Source: Clostridium sp. CAG:510
Lineage (GTDB): Bacteria; Bacillota; Clostridia; Lachnospirales; Lachnospiraceae
Assembly: GCA_000434615.1 (NCBI GenBank)
Contig: FR880832.1
Span: forward strand, 101,399-124,923
Direction: 5' to 3'
Length of the DNA: 23,525 nt
How positions within the stretch are numbered: position 1 is the first letter of the stretch; each line of letters begins with the position of its first letter. The notes under the pieces are model-generated. The model saw nothing but the letters and a program-made list of their open reading frames with translations, made no database searches and was not told the DNA's origin. The position numbers were made by a program, and so were the translations under genes. This document shows positions 15,031 to 22,003 of this stretch, piece after piece.

Positions 15031-15525
15031 TCAGTTATCGTTTTCGGAACATTTGGGAAGCGCTAACGTTCCGGTTCTTGCCACTTCCACAATGCTGATG
15101 GAAGCCAGCAGCTGGATAAACAGCTTCGTCTTTTCCGGTACATCGCAGACCTGAATCATCATCAGATTTTTGGACATATCGACGATTTCCGCCTTTCCCT
15201 TCATCATGTCACAGACCTCTAAAATTTCACGCCGGTTGTTTTTGTTGTACTTTACTTTAATAAGCATAAGCTCCCGGCTGATGCTTTCGGTCTCGCCGAA
15301 GGTCTTTACCTTAATGACATCCAGCTTTTTGTTAAGCTGCTTTTCAATCTGTTCAATGGTTCTTTCGTTACCGCTCGACACAATGGTCATGCAGGAAACG
15401 GCAGGGTCGTCCGTTTCGCCTACGGCAAGGCTGTCAATATTAAAGCATCTCCGGGAAAAGAGTCCGGCTACCTTGCAGAGTACACCGGAACGGTTTTCTA
15501 CCAATACAGAATATATTTTTTTCAT
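15031..15525 (-). CDS. ilvN: Acetolactate synthase small subunit, first copy
   Basis: A 164-residue ACT-domain protein similar along its whole length to the second copy at 14400-14903. The effector-site residues N11, G14 and N29 are kept, at exactly the E. coli IlvH positions. Differences from the canonical form include 'RRCFNIDSL', a more basic middle 'KYNKNNRREI', and a Met-rich 'DMSKNLMMIQV' where IlvH has 'DVTPSLYTVQL'. It starts at ATG 15525, only 11 nt after ilvB, so it is probably the coupled partner of the large subunit made from the ilvB promoter. The presence of two regulatory subunits suggests different effectors or conditions, which is inference. Confidence 0.92.
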   Translation of the reverse strand: MKKIYSVLVENRSGVLCKVAGLFSRRCFNIDSLAVGETDDPAVSCMTIVSSGNERTIEQIEKQLNKKLDVIKVKTFGETESISRELMLIKVKYNKNNRREILEVCDMMKGKAEIVDMSKNLMMIQVCDVPEKTKLFIQLLASISIVEVARTGTLALPKCSENDN

Positions 15526-15536
15526 AGTCGTACCTC

Positions 15537-17153
15537 TTATTTCACAAGATCCATAGGGTCAATCAGGCATTCCAAAAGTGCGGTTTCATCCTTCGCCAAA
15601 AATTCATCCAGTGTCTTTTCCGCATCCTGCATATTGGCCAGGCGGTAAAACGGCATGTCGTATGCCTTGGACAGCTTGGACAGATCCGGACTGCCGGAAA
15701 GGTCTACTACGGAATAATGGTCTTTGTAGGTGTAATGCTGGTACTCTCTTACCATTCCGAGGTAGTTGTTTTTCAGCACGATAATTTTCACCGGAACGGA
15801 AAACTGCCGGATGGTTGCCAGCTCCATCATGGACATCTGGAAAGAACCGTCGCCGCAGACGGCAATGACCTGTCTGCCCGGAGCCGCCAGCCTGGCGCCC
15901 ATGGCTGCCGGAATGGAGTACCCCATGGTGCCCATACCGCCGGAGGTTAAGAACTTACCCTTCTTTACAATATGGTAGCCGCAGGACCATATCTGGTTCT
16001 GTCCGACATCCGCCACATACACGCCATCCTCTTTCATTTTATCGGAAAGCATGGTAATGAAGGCTGCCGGGTCCACATAGTCCGGATTGGGATTTCTCTT
16101 CGGCGCCATAGTCTGTCTGTAGGAGTTTAAGGTTTCTATCCATTCGTCATGCTCACAGGTAAATTCCTGTTTCATGAAGTCTTCAAAAATGTGCTTGGCA
16201 TCGCCGACAAGGGGAATGGTCGGTCCGGCATTCTTACCGATTTCCGCCGGGTCCACATCCATATGTACCAGAATTTTGTTCTGGGTAATCAAATCCGGCT
16301 GGCTGACCGCTCTGTCCGCCACGCGTGCACCCACCATGATAAGCAGGTCGGACTCGTTCATTGCCCGGTTGGCATAGGCTTTGCCATTGTTGCCCACCAT
16401 ACCGTAATAAAGCGGATGCTCGGTAGGCATTACCCCGATGCCCATCATAGTGGACACTACGGGAATTTTATAGGTCTCCGCAAAGGTGCGCAGCTCATTT
16501 TCCGCTTCGCTTAAAAGCACGCCGCCTCCCGCACAGATAATGGGACGTCTGGCATGCTCCAGTGCCTTGATTACCTTTTTAATCTGCACAATATGCCCCT
16601 TTACGGTAGGCTTGTAGGTACGGATATTGACTTCCTCCGGATATGCAAAACGGCTGATTGCCGCATTCTGGACATCAATGGGAATATCAATCAGTACCGG
16701 ACCTTTTCTGCCTGAATTGGCAATATAAAAGGCTTCCTTAAAGATACGGGGAATATCCTGCACGTTTTTCACAAGATAACTGTATTTTACAAAGGACTCC
16801 ACAGCGCCCGTGATATCCGCTTCCTGGAATACGTCGCTTCCTAAAAGCTCGCTGTTTACCTGACCGGTAATGCAGATTAAGGGAATGCTGTCCGCAAACG
16901 CGGTGGCAATGCCGGTGATGACATTGGTAGCCCCCGGTCCGCTTGTTACGGCACAGACCCCCGGCCTTCCCGTCATTCTTGCCATTCCGCTTGCGGCATG
17001 GGCTGCATTCTGTTCCGTGCGCACCAGCACGGTTTTAATATCAGACTGTAAGATACTGTTATAAAAAGGACAAATCGCAACGCCCGGATAGCCAAACACG
17101 ACTTTGACATCCTCGGCTTCCAGACATTTGATAATAGCATCTGCTCCGTTCAT
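15537..17153 (-). CDS. ilvB: Acetolactate synthase large subunit IlvB
   Basis: A 538-residue thiamine diphosphate enzyme that joins two pyruvates (or pyruvate and 2-ketobutyrate), the first common step of branched-chain amino acid synthesis. The catalytic glutamate is E47 ('VRTEQNAAHAASGMARMTG'), and the ThDP-Mg motif runs from G434-D-G436 to N462-N463. Three domains (pyrimidine, central FAD, pyrophosphate) are complete, although it is slightly short. Atypical positions: T46 replaces the usual His before Glu; Y471 in 'MVREYQ' replaces the Trp of 'MV.QW'; 'GYPGVAI' replaces 'GYPGGAI'. The first ACT-type small subunit follows by 11 nt, which supports a biosynthetic role. ATG 17153 has GGAGG six bases upstream. 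Confidence 0.94.
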   Translation of the reverse strand: MNGADAIIKCLEAEDVKVVFGYPGVAICPFYNSILQSDIKTVLVRTEQNAAHAASGMARMTGRPGVCAVTSGPGATNVITGIATAFADSIPLICITGQVNSELLGSDVFQEADITGAVESFVKYSYLVKNVQDIPRIFKEAFYIANSGRKGPVLIDIPIDVQNAAISRFAYPEEVNIRTYKPTVKGHIVQIKKVIKALEHARRPIICAGGGVLLSEAENELRTFAETYKIPVVSTMMGIGVMPTEHPLYYGMVGNNGKAYANRAMNESDLLIMVGARVADRAVSQPDLITQNKILVHMDVDPAEIGKNAGPTIPLVGDAKHIFEDFMKQEFTCEHDEWIETLNSYRQTMAPKRNPNPDYVDPAAFITMLSDKMKEDGVYVADVGQNQIWSCGYHIVKKGKFLTSGGMGTMGYSIPAAMGARLAAPGRQVIAVCGDGSFQMSMMELATIRQFSVPVKIIVLKNNYLGMVREYQHYTYKDHYSVVDLSGSPDLSKLSKAYDMPFYRLANMQDAEKTLDEFLAKDETALLECLIDPMDLVK

Positions 17154-17190
17154 GGTTTTCCTCCAACATTTCTAAAATTGCGTAAAATTT

Positions 17191-17219
17191 ATTTTAACAC
17201 ACTAAAGTATTTCTGGCAA
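17191..17219 (-). promoter_or_regulatory. ilvB promoter
   Basis: Minus strand TTGCCA (17214-17219) and TAAAAT (17191-17196), 17-bp spacing. The leader is about 30 nt, so no T-box fits. Confidence 0.65.
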
Positions 17220-17248
17220 TGTTTTGCTAAATTTTAACATGCAAAACA
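17220..17248. promoter_or_regulatory. Inverted repeat next to the ilvB -35 box
   Basis: Perfect 8-bp arms TGTTTTGC (17220-17227) and GCAAAACA (17241-17248) with a 13-bp AT-rich centre, directly upstream of the -35 hexamer and centred about 50 bp before the predicted start. The position suits an activator or a repressor; the protein is unknown. Confidence 0.5.
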
Positions 17249-17262
17249 GAAAAAACATCAAG

Positions 17263-17287
17263 AAAAAATCCGCAGACAATCTGCGGA
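17263..17287 (-). terminator. Intrinsic terminator of eno
   Basis: On the minus strand a perfect 8-bp stem TCCGCAGA/TCTGCGGA with a 3-nt loop (17269-17287) is followed by six T. It lies 74 nt after the eno stop and separates eno from the ilvB promoter. Confidence 0.88.
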
Positions 17288-17360
17288 CTTTCCCTTTAAG
17301 CCATTTTATTTATTTGTAAGGAGATGTTTAGAAACCTGTAGTTACTGCTTTTCGCCAACA

Positions 17361-18665
17361 TTACTGTCTGACGTTAAAAGCCTTCATGCCGGGATAAACG
17401 ACACTGTCGCCCAGTTCTTCTTCAATACGGAGAAGCTGGTTGTACTTGGCAACACGTTCACTTCTGGAAGGTGCGCCTGTTTTAATCTGGCAGGTATTTA
17501 ATGCAACTGCCAGGTCTGCAATGGTGGTATCAGCCGTCTCACCGGAACGATGGGAGCTGATAGCGGTGTATCCTGCCTTGTGAGCCATCTTGATAGCTTC
17601 CAGGGTTTCGGATACGGAACCAATCTGGTTTAATTTAATCAGAATGGCATTGCCTGCGCCTAAGGAAATACCCTTAGCCAGTCTTTCGGTGTTGGTAACG
17701 AACAAATCGTCACCAACAAGCTGGACCTTGTCACCGAGTCTTTCGGTAAGCTTCTGCCAGCCTTCCCAGTCCTCTTCATCCAGACCGTCCTCGATGGAGA
17801 TAATGGGATATTTTTCACACAGCTTTGCCCAGTGCTCAATCAGCTCTTCGGCTGTATACTCGGTACCCGCCTTGGGCAGCTTGTAATAACCTTTACCTTT
17901 TTCGCTCTTCCATTCGGAGGAAGCGGCATCCATGGCAATTTTAAAATCCACGCCGGGCTTGTAGCCTGCTTTTTCTACAGCTTCCAGAATAGTGGAAATT
18001 GCTTCTTCGTCGGATTTTAAGGCCGGAGCGAAACCGCCTTCATCACCAACGGAGGTAGCCAGTCCTCTTTCCTTTAAGATAGCTGCCAGTGCATGGAATA
18101 CTTCCGCACACCATCTTAAGCATTCCTTGAAGGAAGGTGCACCTACAGGCATAATCATGAATTCCTGCACATCCAGTCCGCTGGAAAGCGCATGGCAGCC
18201 GCCATTGATAATGTTCATCATGGGAACCGGAAGTCTGTTGCCGGAAATACCGCCTAAGAAACGGTAAAGAGGAAGCTCCATGGCATTTGCTGCCGCTCTT
18301 GCGGTTGCAATGGAAACTGCCAGAATGGCGTTTGCACCGAGATTGGATTTGTCCTTGGTGCCGTCGGCCTTAATCATAGCCTTGTCAACCGCATATATGT
18401 CGGAAGCATCCAGACCTTTGATTGCATCGTTGATAATTGTATTTATATTTTCAACGGCCTTAGTGACACCCTTGCCGCCGTATCTTGCCTTATCTCCGTC
18501 GCGAAGCTCCAGTGCTTCAAATTCACCGGTGGATGCGCCGCTGGGTGCGGTTCCTCTTCCGATGGTACCGTCTGCTAAAACAACCTCTGCTTCCACGGTA
18601 GGATTTCCTCTGGAATCTAAAATTTCTCTGCCATATACTTTTTCAATACTCAGATAATTAACCAT
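17361..18665 (-). CDS. eno: Enolase
   Basis: A 434-residue enolase, which converts 2-phosphoglycerate to phosphoenolpyruvate in glycolysis. Catalytic and metal residues are seen: E168, E209 ('GDEGG'), Mg ligands D246, E292 and D319, K344 ('ILIKLNQIGS'), 'SHRSGET' (371-377) and K395. The loop after H158 reads 'GGCHALSSGLDVQEF' rather than the usual 'GGEHADNNVDIQEF', one residue longer, with catalytic His and Glu kept. ATG 18665 is chosen (MVNYLSIEKVYGREILDSRG) with AAAGGAG eight bases upstream; the open frame extends to 18758 but that part is leader. It has its own promoter with a palindrome over the start site, and is downstream of flavodoxin without an obvious terminator. Confidence 0.97.
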   Translation of the reverse strand: MVNYLSIEKVYGREILDSRGNPTVEAEVVLADGTIGRGTAPSGASTGEFEALELRDGDKARYGGKGVTKAVENINTIINDAIKGLDASDIYAVDKAMIKADGTKDKSNLGANAILAVSIATARAAANAMELPLYRFLGGISGNRLPVPMMNIINGGCHALSSGLDVQEFMIMPVGAPSFKECLRWCAEVFHALAAILKERGLATSVGDEGGFAPALKSDEEAISTILEAVEKAGYKPGVDFKIAMDAASSEWKSEKGKGYYKLPKAGTEYTAEELIEHWAKLCEKYPIISIEDGLDEEDWEGWQKLTERLGDKVQLVGDDLFVTNTERLAKGISLGAGNAILIKLNQIGSVSETLEAIKMAHKAGYTAISSHRSGETADTTIADLAVALNTCQIKTGAPSRSERVAKYNQLLRIEEELGDSVVYPGMKAFNVRQ

Positions 18666-18704
18666 TTTGTACACTCCTTTTCTTTCTGCAAGCGGGATAT
18701 CCTC

Positions 18705-18742
18705 CCGAAAGCGTGCATTCTTTCGGCTCATGCGATAGCATG
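18705..18742 (-). promoter_or_regulatory. Two small hairpins in the eno leader
   Basis: The predicted leader is about 124 nt. It can fold CCGAAAG with CTTTCGG (18705-18711 with 18720-18726, 8-nt loop) and TCATGC with GCATGA (about 18728-18743, 4-nt loop). No known riboswitch is recognised. They may protect the mRNA or influence translation. Confidence 0.4.
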
Positions 18743-18766
18743 AATGAGGATTCCACATGATTTACT

Positions 18767-18792
18767 CATTAGTTAGCACATGCTAACTAATG
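18767..18792. promoter_or_regulatory. Operator-like palindrome over the eno start site
   Basis: A perfect palindrome with 12-bp arms and a 2-bp centre, containing AGTTAGC-N4-GCTAACT. Its centre is 16-17 bp downstream of the eno -10 box, so a bound protein would block initiation. The same core is at 19940-19961. There is no T run, so it is not a terminator. Confidence 0.75.
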
Positions 18793-18795
18793 TGA

Positions 18796-18824
18796 AGTAT
18801 ACAATGAGTATCAAGAAAATGCAA
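18796..18824 (-). promoter_or_regulatory. eno promoter
   Basis: Minus strand TTGCAT (18819-18824) and TATACT (18796-18801), 17-bp spacing, in the 204-nt gap between flavodoxin and eno. Confidence 0.7.
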
Positions 18825-18869
18825 GCCCTATTTTTAATTTTTTTCAGAGCTCTTCTATTTTCTTCCGTT

Positions 18870-19301
18870 TTAAGCATTGGCAAGCTTTTCTCCTAATTCC
18901 CTGCACGCCTCTAATCCCTCTTCGTCGGGAGTTTCATGACAGATGACGCCTTCGCCGCCCACAACTTCGGCACCGGCAGCCATCATACGGGCTTCCCAGT
19001 CACGCATCCACTCGCCGTCGCCCCAGCCGTAAGAACCGAACAGGGCAATCTTTTTTCCTGCCGCGAAGCCTTCCACTTCCATAACGAACGGTTCCATGGC
19101 GGACTCTTCCAGAACTTCCGCTCCCATAGCGGGGCATCCCAATGCAAATGCGCTTGCATCCTTTAAGGTATCTGCCGGAACGGTGCCTACGAAAGCAACC
19201 TCCGCTTCCTTTCCTGCCTTTCTTATGCCATCCGCAACAGCCTCTGCCATTGCCTGTGTATTGCCGCCCATTGTCCAGAAAATTACATATATTTTATCCA
19301 T
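18870..19301 (-). CDS. Short-chain flavodoxin
   Basis: A 143-residue flavodoxin, a cytoplasmic one-electron carrier with FMN that can replace ferredoxin when iron is scarce. The FMN phosphate loop is 'FWTMGGNTQAMA' (8-19), and the later flavin-contact regions are 'GCPAMGAEVLEE' (about 55-66) and 'FGSYGWGDGEWM' (about 88-99). It lacks the long-chain insertion. ATG 19301 has GAGG nine bases upstream. It follows the DUF3793 gene by 33 nt and is probably transcribed from that gene's promoter, which carries an operator-like palindrome. Repression under iron-replete conditions is a reasonable inference from flavodoxin biology, not shown by the sequence itself. Confidence 0.95.
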   Translation of the reverse strand: MDKIYVIFWTMGGNTQAMAEAVADGIRKAGKEAEVAFVGTVPADTLKDASAFALGCPAMGAEVLEESAMEPFVMEVEGFAAGKKIALFGSYGWGDGEWMRDWEARMMAAGAEVVGGEGVICHETPDEEGLEACRELGEKLANA

Positions 19302-19334
19302 TTTACTTTTCCTCTTTTCTTATAATTTTAATTC

Positions 19335-19925
19335 TTATTGACAGATGGCAAGAATGTCTTTCATTCCCACCTGAAAGGATAAGAGCTGAATCAGGTTTTC
19401 CCTTGCATATTCAAACTTCCGGAAAAGCTCCTGTTTACTCTCCCTGTCCTTATATACCTTCCAGTAACCGCTGCAGAGATAATTTCTGCCGCCGTACCGG
19501 ATAAAACCTTCCACGTCTTCCACCGGATATTCTAAGAGTATTCCCATCTCGTGAGGAAACTCCTCTTTTCCTTCCCTGTAAGCCAGGTATCGCATCCGGA
19601 AGGAAGTAAGTACACTGTTTAATGTGAGTTCATCATAGCCCCTTTCCTGTAAGAAAGCCGCCACCTCTTCATCCTGCAGGAGTTTTTCCATTTTATCCGT
19701 CCGGTATAAAAAGAAAACACCTCGGTTTTCCGTTTCTCCCAGAAAAAAGCTTAAGATTTTACTGCCACGCAGTACCTCAAGCATGGACTCATATTCGCTC
19801 CAGGGAATGGTTAACAGATTGGATGCTTTCAGTCCGGTAATCAGAGGTGCACACTGCATGGCAAGTTCCCTGTCGATATTGCCCGAAGGTGAACTCTGCA
19901 GTTTCTCCCATGTTTCGTAACTCAA
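19335..19925 (-). CDS. DUF3793 family protein
   Basis: A 196-residue protein of the DUF3793 family, found mainly in Firmicutes and of unknown biochemical function. Family features: 'CAPLITGLKASNLLTI' near residue 26, 'RGVFFLYRTDKMEKLL' in the middle, 'FPHEMGILLEYPVEDVEGFI' (about 123-142) and 'CSGYWKVYKD' (about 151-160). No membrane segment or signal peptide is seen. The start is a TTG at 19925 with AAAGGAGG six bases upstream; the next in-frame ATG would remove a conserved region. It is the first gene of an operon with flavodoxin, under a near-consensus promoter and an AGTTAGC palindrome. The context suggests a role in the response to iron or redox stress. Confidence 0.85.
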   Translation of the reverse strand: MSYETWEKLQSSPSGNIDRELAMQCAPLITGLKASNLLTIPWSEYESMLEVLRGSKILSFFLGETENRGVFFLYRTDKMEKLLQDEEVAAFLQERGYDELTLNSVLTSFRMRYLAYREGKEEFPHEMGILLEYPVEDVEGFIRYGGRNYLCSGYWKVYKDRESKQELFRKFEYARENLIQLLSFQVGMKDILAICQ

Positions 19926-19939
19926 TCGGTTCCTCCTTT

Positions 19940-19961
19940 CCAGTTAGCTTCTGCTAACTGG
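19940..19961. promoter_or_regulatory. Operator-like palindrome of the DUF3793-flavodoxin operon
   Basis: Arms CCAGTTAGC (19940-19948) and GCTAACTGG (19953-19961) with a 4-bp centre. Its centre is 15-16 bp downstream of the -10 box, over the predicted start site, and it shares the core and spacing of the palindrome at eno. Confidence 0.8.
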
Positions 19962-19965
19962 ATTT

Positions 19966-19994
19966 ATCATACAGGATTTACCGCTTTCTGTCAA
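19966..19994 (-). promoter_or_regulatory. Promoter of the DUF3793-flavodoxin operon
   Basis: Minus strand TTGACA (19989-19994, perfect) and TATGAT (19966-19971), 17-bp spacing: a strong promoter, so tight control by a repressor is plausible. Confidence 0.8.
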
Positions 19995-20005
19995 GTCACT
20001 TTCTG

Positions 20006-20034
20006 TTGTCTTTTTTCCCAAGATATGATAGATT
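20006..20034 (+). promoter_or_regulatory. Possible promoter of the small lipoprotein gene
   Basis: Plus strand TTGTCT (20006-20011) and TAGATT (20029-20034), 17-bp spacing; the -10 match is weak. It is divergent from the DUF3793 promoter, 11 bp away. Confidence 0.35.
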
Positions 20035-20063
20035 AAATAGGTACGAAAAAAGGAGGACTTTCC

Positions 20064-20546
20064 ATGAAAACAAAACATTTTCTGGCACTGCTTGTTCTCT
20101 CTGCCAGTTTGCTTTTTACAGCCTGCGGCAAAACAACCGACCCTGCCAAGGCAAAATTTGAAAATGATATCAATACTTTCTGCGACAATGTGGCGGAAAT
20201 CGACGCCGGTATCAACAGCATCGACTCTTCTTCCGAGGATGCTCCCGATATCCTGCTCGATTACTTGGACCAGCTTGACCAGCAGTTCAAGCTTTTAGCT
20301 GAGCTCTCCGTTCCGAACGACTACTCCTACATGGAGCAGCTTGCCGATGAAGCCAGCGAGTATATGTCCACGGCAGTTTCTTCTTACCACGAAGCCTACG
20401 CCAACCATTCCTTTAACGAATATACCGCTGAATACGCCAAGGAAAACTACGACAGAGCCTGCAAACGCGTGACCGTTATCTTAGAGCTTCTGCAGGGCAA
20501 AGAAATTACCGATTCCGACGTTGTCATCGAAACCGGTAACGAATAA
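20064..20546 (+). CDS. Small putative lipoprotein
   Basis: A 160-residue secreted protein. The N-terminus MKTKHFLALLVLSASLLFTACGK is a lipoprotein signal peptide; the lipobox is FTA-C21, slightly off the usual LAG/LSG-C pattern. The mature part is acidic and mostly helical, with many Asp, Glu and Tyr residues ('DILLDYLDQLDQQFKLLAELSVPNDYSYMEQL'), and likely forms a helical bundle on the outer face of the membrane. ATG 20064 has GGAGG seven bases upstream. It is one of only two plus-strand genes here, is divergent from DUF3793, and converges on pdaA with 6 nt between the stops. I do not recognise a family or function. Confidence 0.82.
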   Translation: MKTKHFLALLVLSASLLFTACGKTTDPAKAKFENDINTFCDNVAEIDAGINSIDSSSEDAPDILLDYLDQLDQQFKLLAELSVPNDYSYMEQLADEASEYMSTAVSSYHEAYANHSFNEYTAEYAKENYDRACKRVTVILELLQGKEITDSDVVIETGNE

Positions 20547-20552
20547 ACTTTC

Positions 20553-21344
20553 TCATGAAATTTCTGACAACGGTTTTATGGTATACCCCATCTCTTCCCA
20601 TTTTGTCAGAAGTTCATCCAGTATTTCCGCATTGGTCTTTGAAGTGCTGTGCAGCAGCACAATCGCGCCGGGATGAATACGTCCCGTCAGCTTCTGAAAT
20701 GCTTCTTCGTGTGTGGGCTGGTTATCCTGATACCAGTCCACGTAAGCAAGACTCCAGAAGAAAGTCTGATATCCCATGCTTTGCGCCATTTTCATATTTT
20801 CCGTGCTGAATTTTCCCTGCGGCGGTCTGTAGTATTTCGCCATTTCCGTTCCGGTTATGGATTGAAACAGGGCTTCCACATCCTCCATTTCTTTTCGGAA
20901 GGAGGCTTCATCGGAAATCTTAGACATATCCAGATGATGGTATGTATGGTTGCCGACCGCATGCCCGTCCTCCACCATTCTTTTTACGATTTCCGGCGCC
21001 GACTCTAAAAAATGTCCCACTACAAAAAAGGTTGCCTGCACATTGTGTTTCTTTAGGGCATCCAAAATGGGCTCCGTATTTCCGTTTTCATAGCCGCAGT
21101 CGAAGGTCAGATAAATCACCTTTTCTTCGGTGCTTCCCACGTAATACGCACCATACTGTTTAAGCTCCTTCTCACTGACATTGCCCGTGGGCTTTGTTCC
21201 TTCTTCTCCAAATCCCAGTCCCCAGTTCTCCGTGGAAAGCACCTTGCCGGAGTTTGCCTGCCGCACGTAGCTTGTGGCATATCCCAATGCCTGCCCCACA
21301 AAATACATGGAAAGCAAAAGCACTATCACTAATATTTTTTTCAT
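20553..21344 (-). CDS. pdaA: PdaA-type polysaccharide deacetylase
   Basis: A 263-residue exported deacetylase. PdaA removes acetyl from N-acetylmuramic acid so that muramic delta-lactam forms in the spore cortex, which is needed for germination. Residues about 4-21 are a signal peptide or anchor. The NodB domain (about 74-258) has 'IYLTFDCGYENG' with D82, the H-x3-H metal pair H133 and H137, 'RPPQGKF' (173-179), 'FFWSLAYVDW' and 'HPGAIVLLHSTS' with H232. The match to Bacillus PdaA runs from 'WGLGF' to the C-terminus. ATG 21344 is the only sensible start, but the only Shine-Dalgarno-like bases (AGGG) lie inside the preceding terminator stem, which is unusual. Confidence 0.92.
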   Translation of the reverse strand: MKKILVIVLLLSMYFVGQALGYATSYVRQANSGKVLSTENWGLGFGEEGTKPTGNVSEKELKQYGAYYVGSTEEKVIYLTFDCGYENGNTEPILDALKKHNVQATFFVVGHFLESAPEIVKRMVEDGHAVGNHTYHHLDMSKISDEASFRKEMEDVEALFQSITGTEMAKYYRPPQGKFSTENMKMAQSMGYQTFFWSLAYVDWYQDNQPTHEEAFQKLTGRIHPGAIVLLHSTSKTNAEILDELLTKWEEMGYTIKPLSEIS

Positions 21345-21387
21345 AAGAAAAACCCTGATATACTTTTTATCAGTATATTAGGGTTTT
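21345..21387 (-). terminator. Terminator of the DUF5684 gene, abutting pdaA
   Basis: Arms 21349-21364 and 21372-21387 pair over 16 bp with one G-T wobble and a 7-nt loop; on the minus strand TTTTTCTT follows. It begins 12 nt after the DUF5684 stop and runs up to the pdaA start codon at 21344. Confidence 0.8.
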
Positions 21388-21399
21388 CGGGTTTCATTC

Positions 21400-21963
21400 T
21401 TATAAATTTCCGTTCTCCCGGGAATTTAAGCTGTCATTTACGGGCGCATACGGATTTTGTTGGTTGTACGCATTATACGGGTTCCCGCTTCCTGCATTAT
21501 ACCCGTTGTAGGTATTTCCCGTATTATACTGGTTGCAGCCGTTTGCCCTGCGCATGTTGTCCGGTCCGTAATAGACAGTCTTTGCGTCAAACGCCAGAAT
21601 AACCCGGAATATATACGGCAGCAGCATCATGCCGATGTTAAAGCCTGTCGTTTTTCCATAGGCTTCTCCGGTTTTGAACCGGATATAAAGCCTGCCGAAA
21701 ACATTGATGCCCGGGACAAATCCCAGCCAGAACCACAAAGAATCGCCCATGACAATCCGGCAGAGCACAAAATAATTGTAGAACGGAATAATGGCTTTCC
21801 ATCCCTCTTCGCCTGCTTTCTCGAACAAGCGGTAATCCGCTATGATGCTCAGAACATAAATGACTAAATTGACAAGTGCAATGACCATATAAATGACTGC
21901 TATAGCAGACATCATGGCACTATACACATCATGATAATAACCGCTGTTGTAAGCGTATCTCAT
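21400..21963 (-). CDS. DUF5684-like membrane protein
   Basis: A 187-residue membrane protein. Residues about 15-42 form a first membrane segment, followed by 'DYRLFEKAGEEGWKAIIPFYNYFVLCRI' (43-70), the hallmark of DUF5684, then 'LWFWLGFVPGINVFG' and 'GMMLLPYIFRVILAFDAKTVYYG', giving about four membrane segments. The last 45 residues are low complexity, rich in Asn, Tyr, Gly and Pro. Function is not known; in signal peptidase fusions of other bacteria this domain accompanies membrane processing, but nothing here shows such activity. ATG 21963 has a GGAGAGGGG ribosome site. It follows the Lgt-family gene by 40 nt. Confidence 0.8.
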   Translation of the reverse strand: MRYAYNSGYYHDVYSAMMSAIAVIYMVIALVNLVIYVLSIIADYRLFEKAGEEGWKAIIPFYNYFVLCRIVMGDSLWFWLGFVPGINVFGRLYIRFKTGEAYGKTTGFNIGMMLLPYIFRVILAFDAKTVYYGPDNMRRANGCNQYNTGNTYNGYNAGSGNPYNAYNQQNPYAPVNDSLNSRENGNL

Positions 21964-22003
21964 ATATTCCCCTCTCCTTCTGCATTTTTTCCAGAGAGCA
22001 CTT

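Noticed and set aside
18666..18758. N-terminal extension of enolase to 18758
   Set aside because: The extra 31 residues do not fit the family, and the ATG at 18665 has a good ribosome site; this DNA is leader with hairpins.
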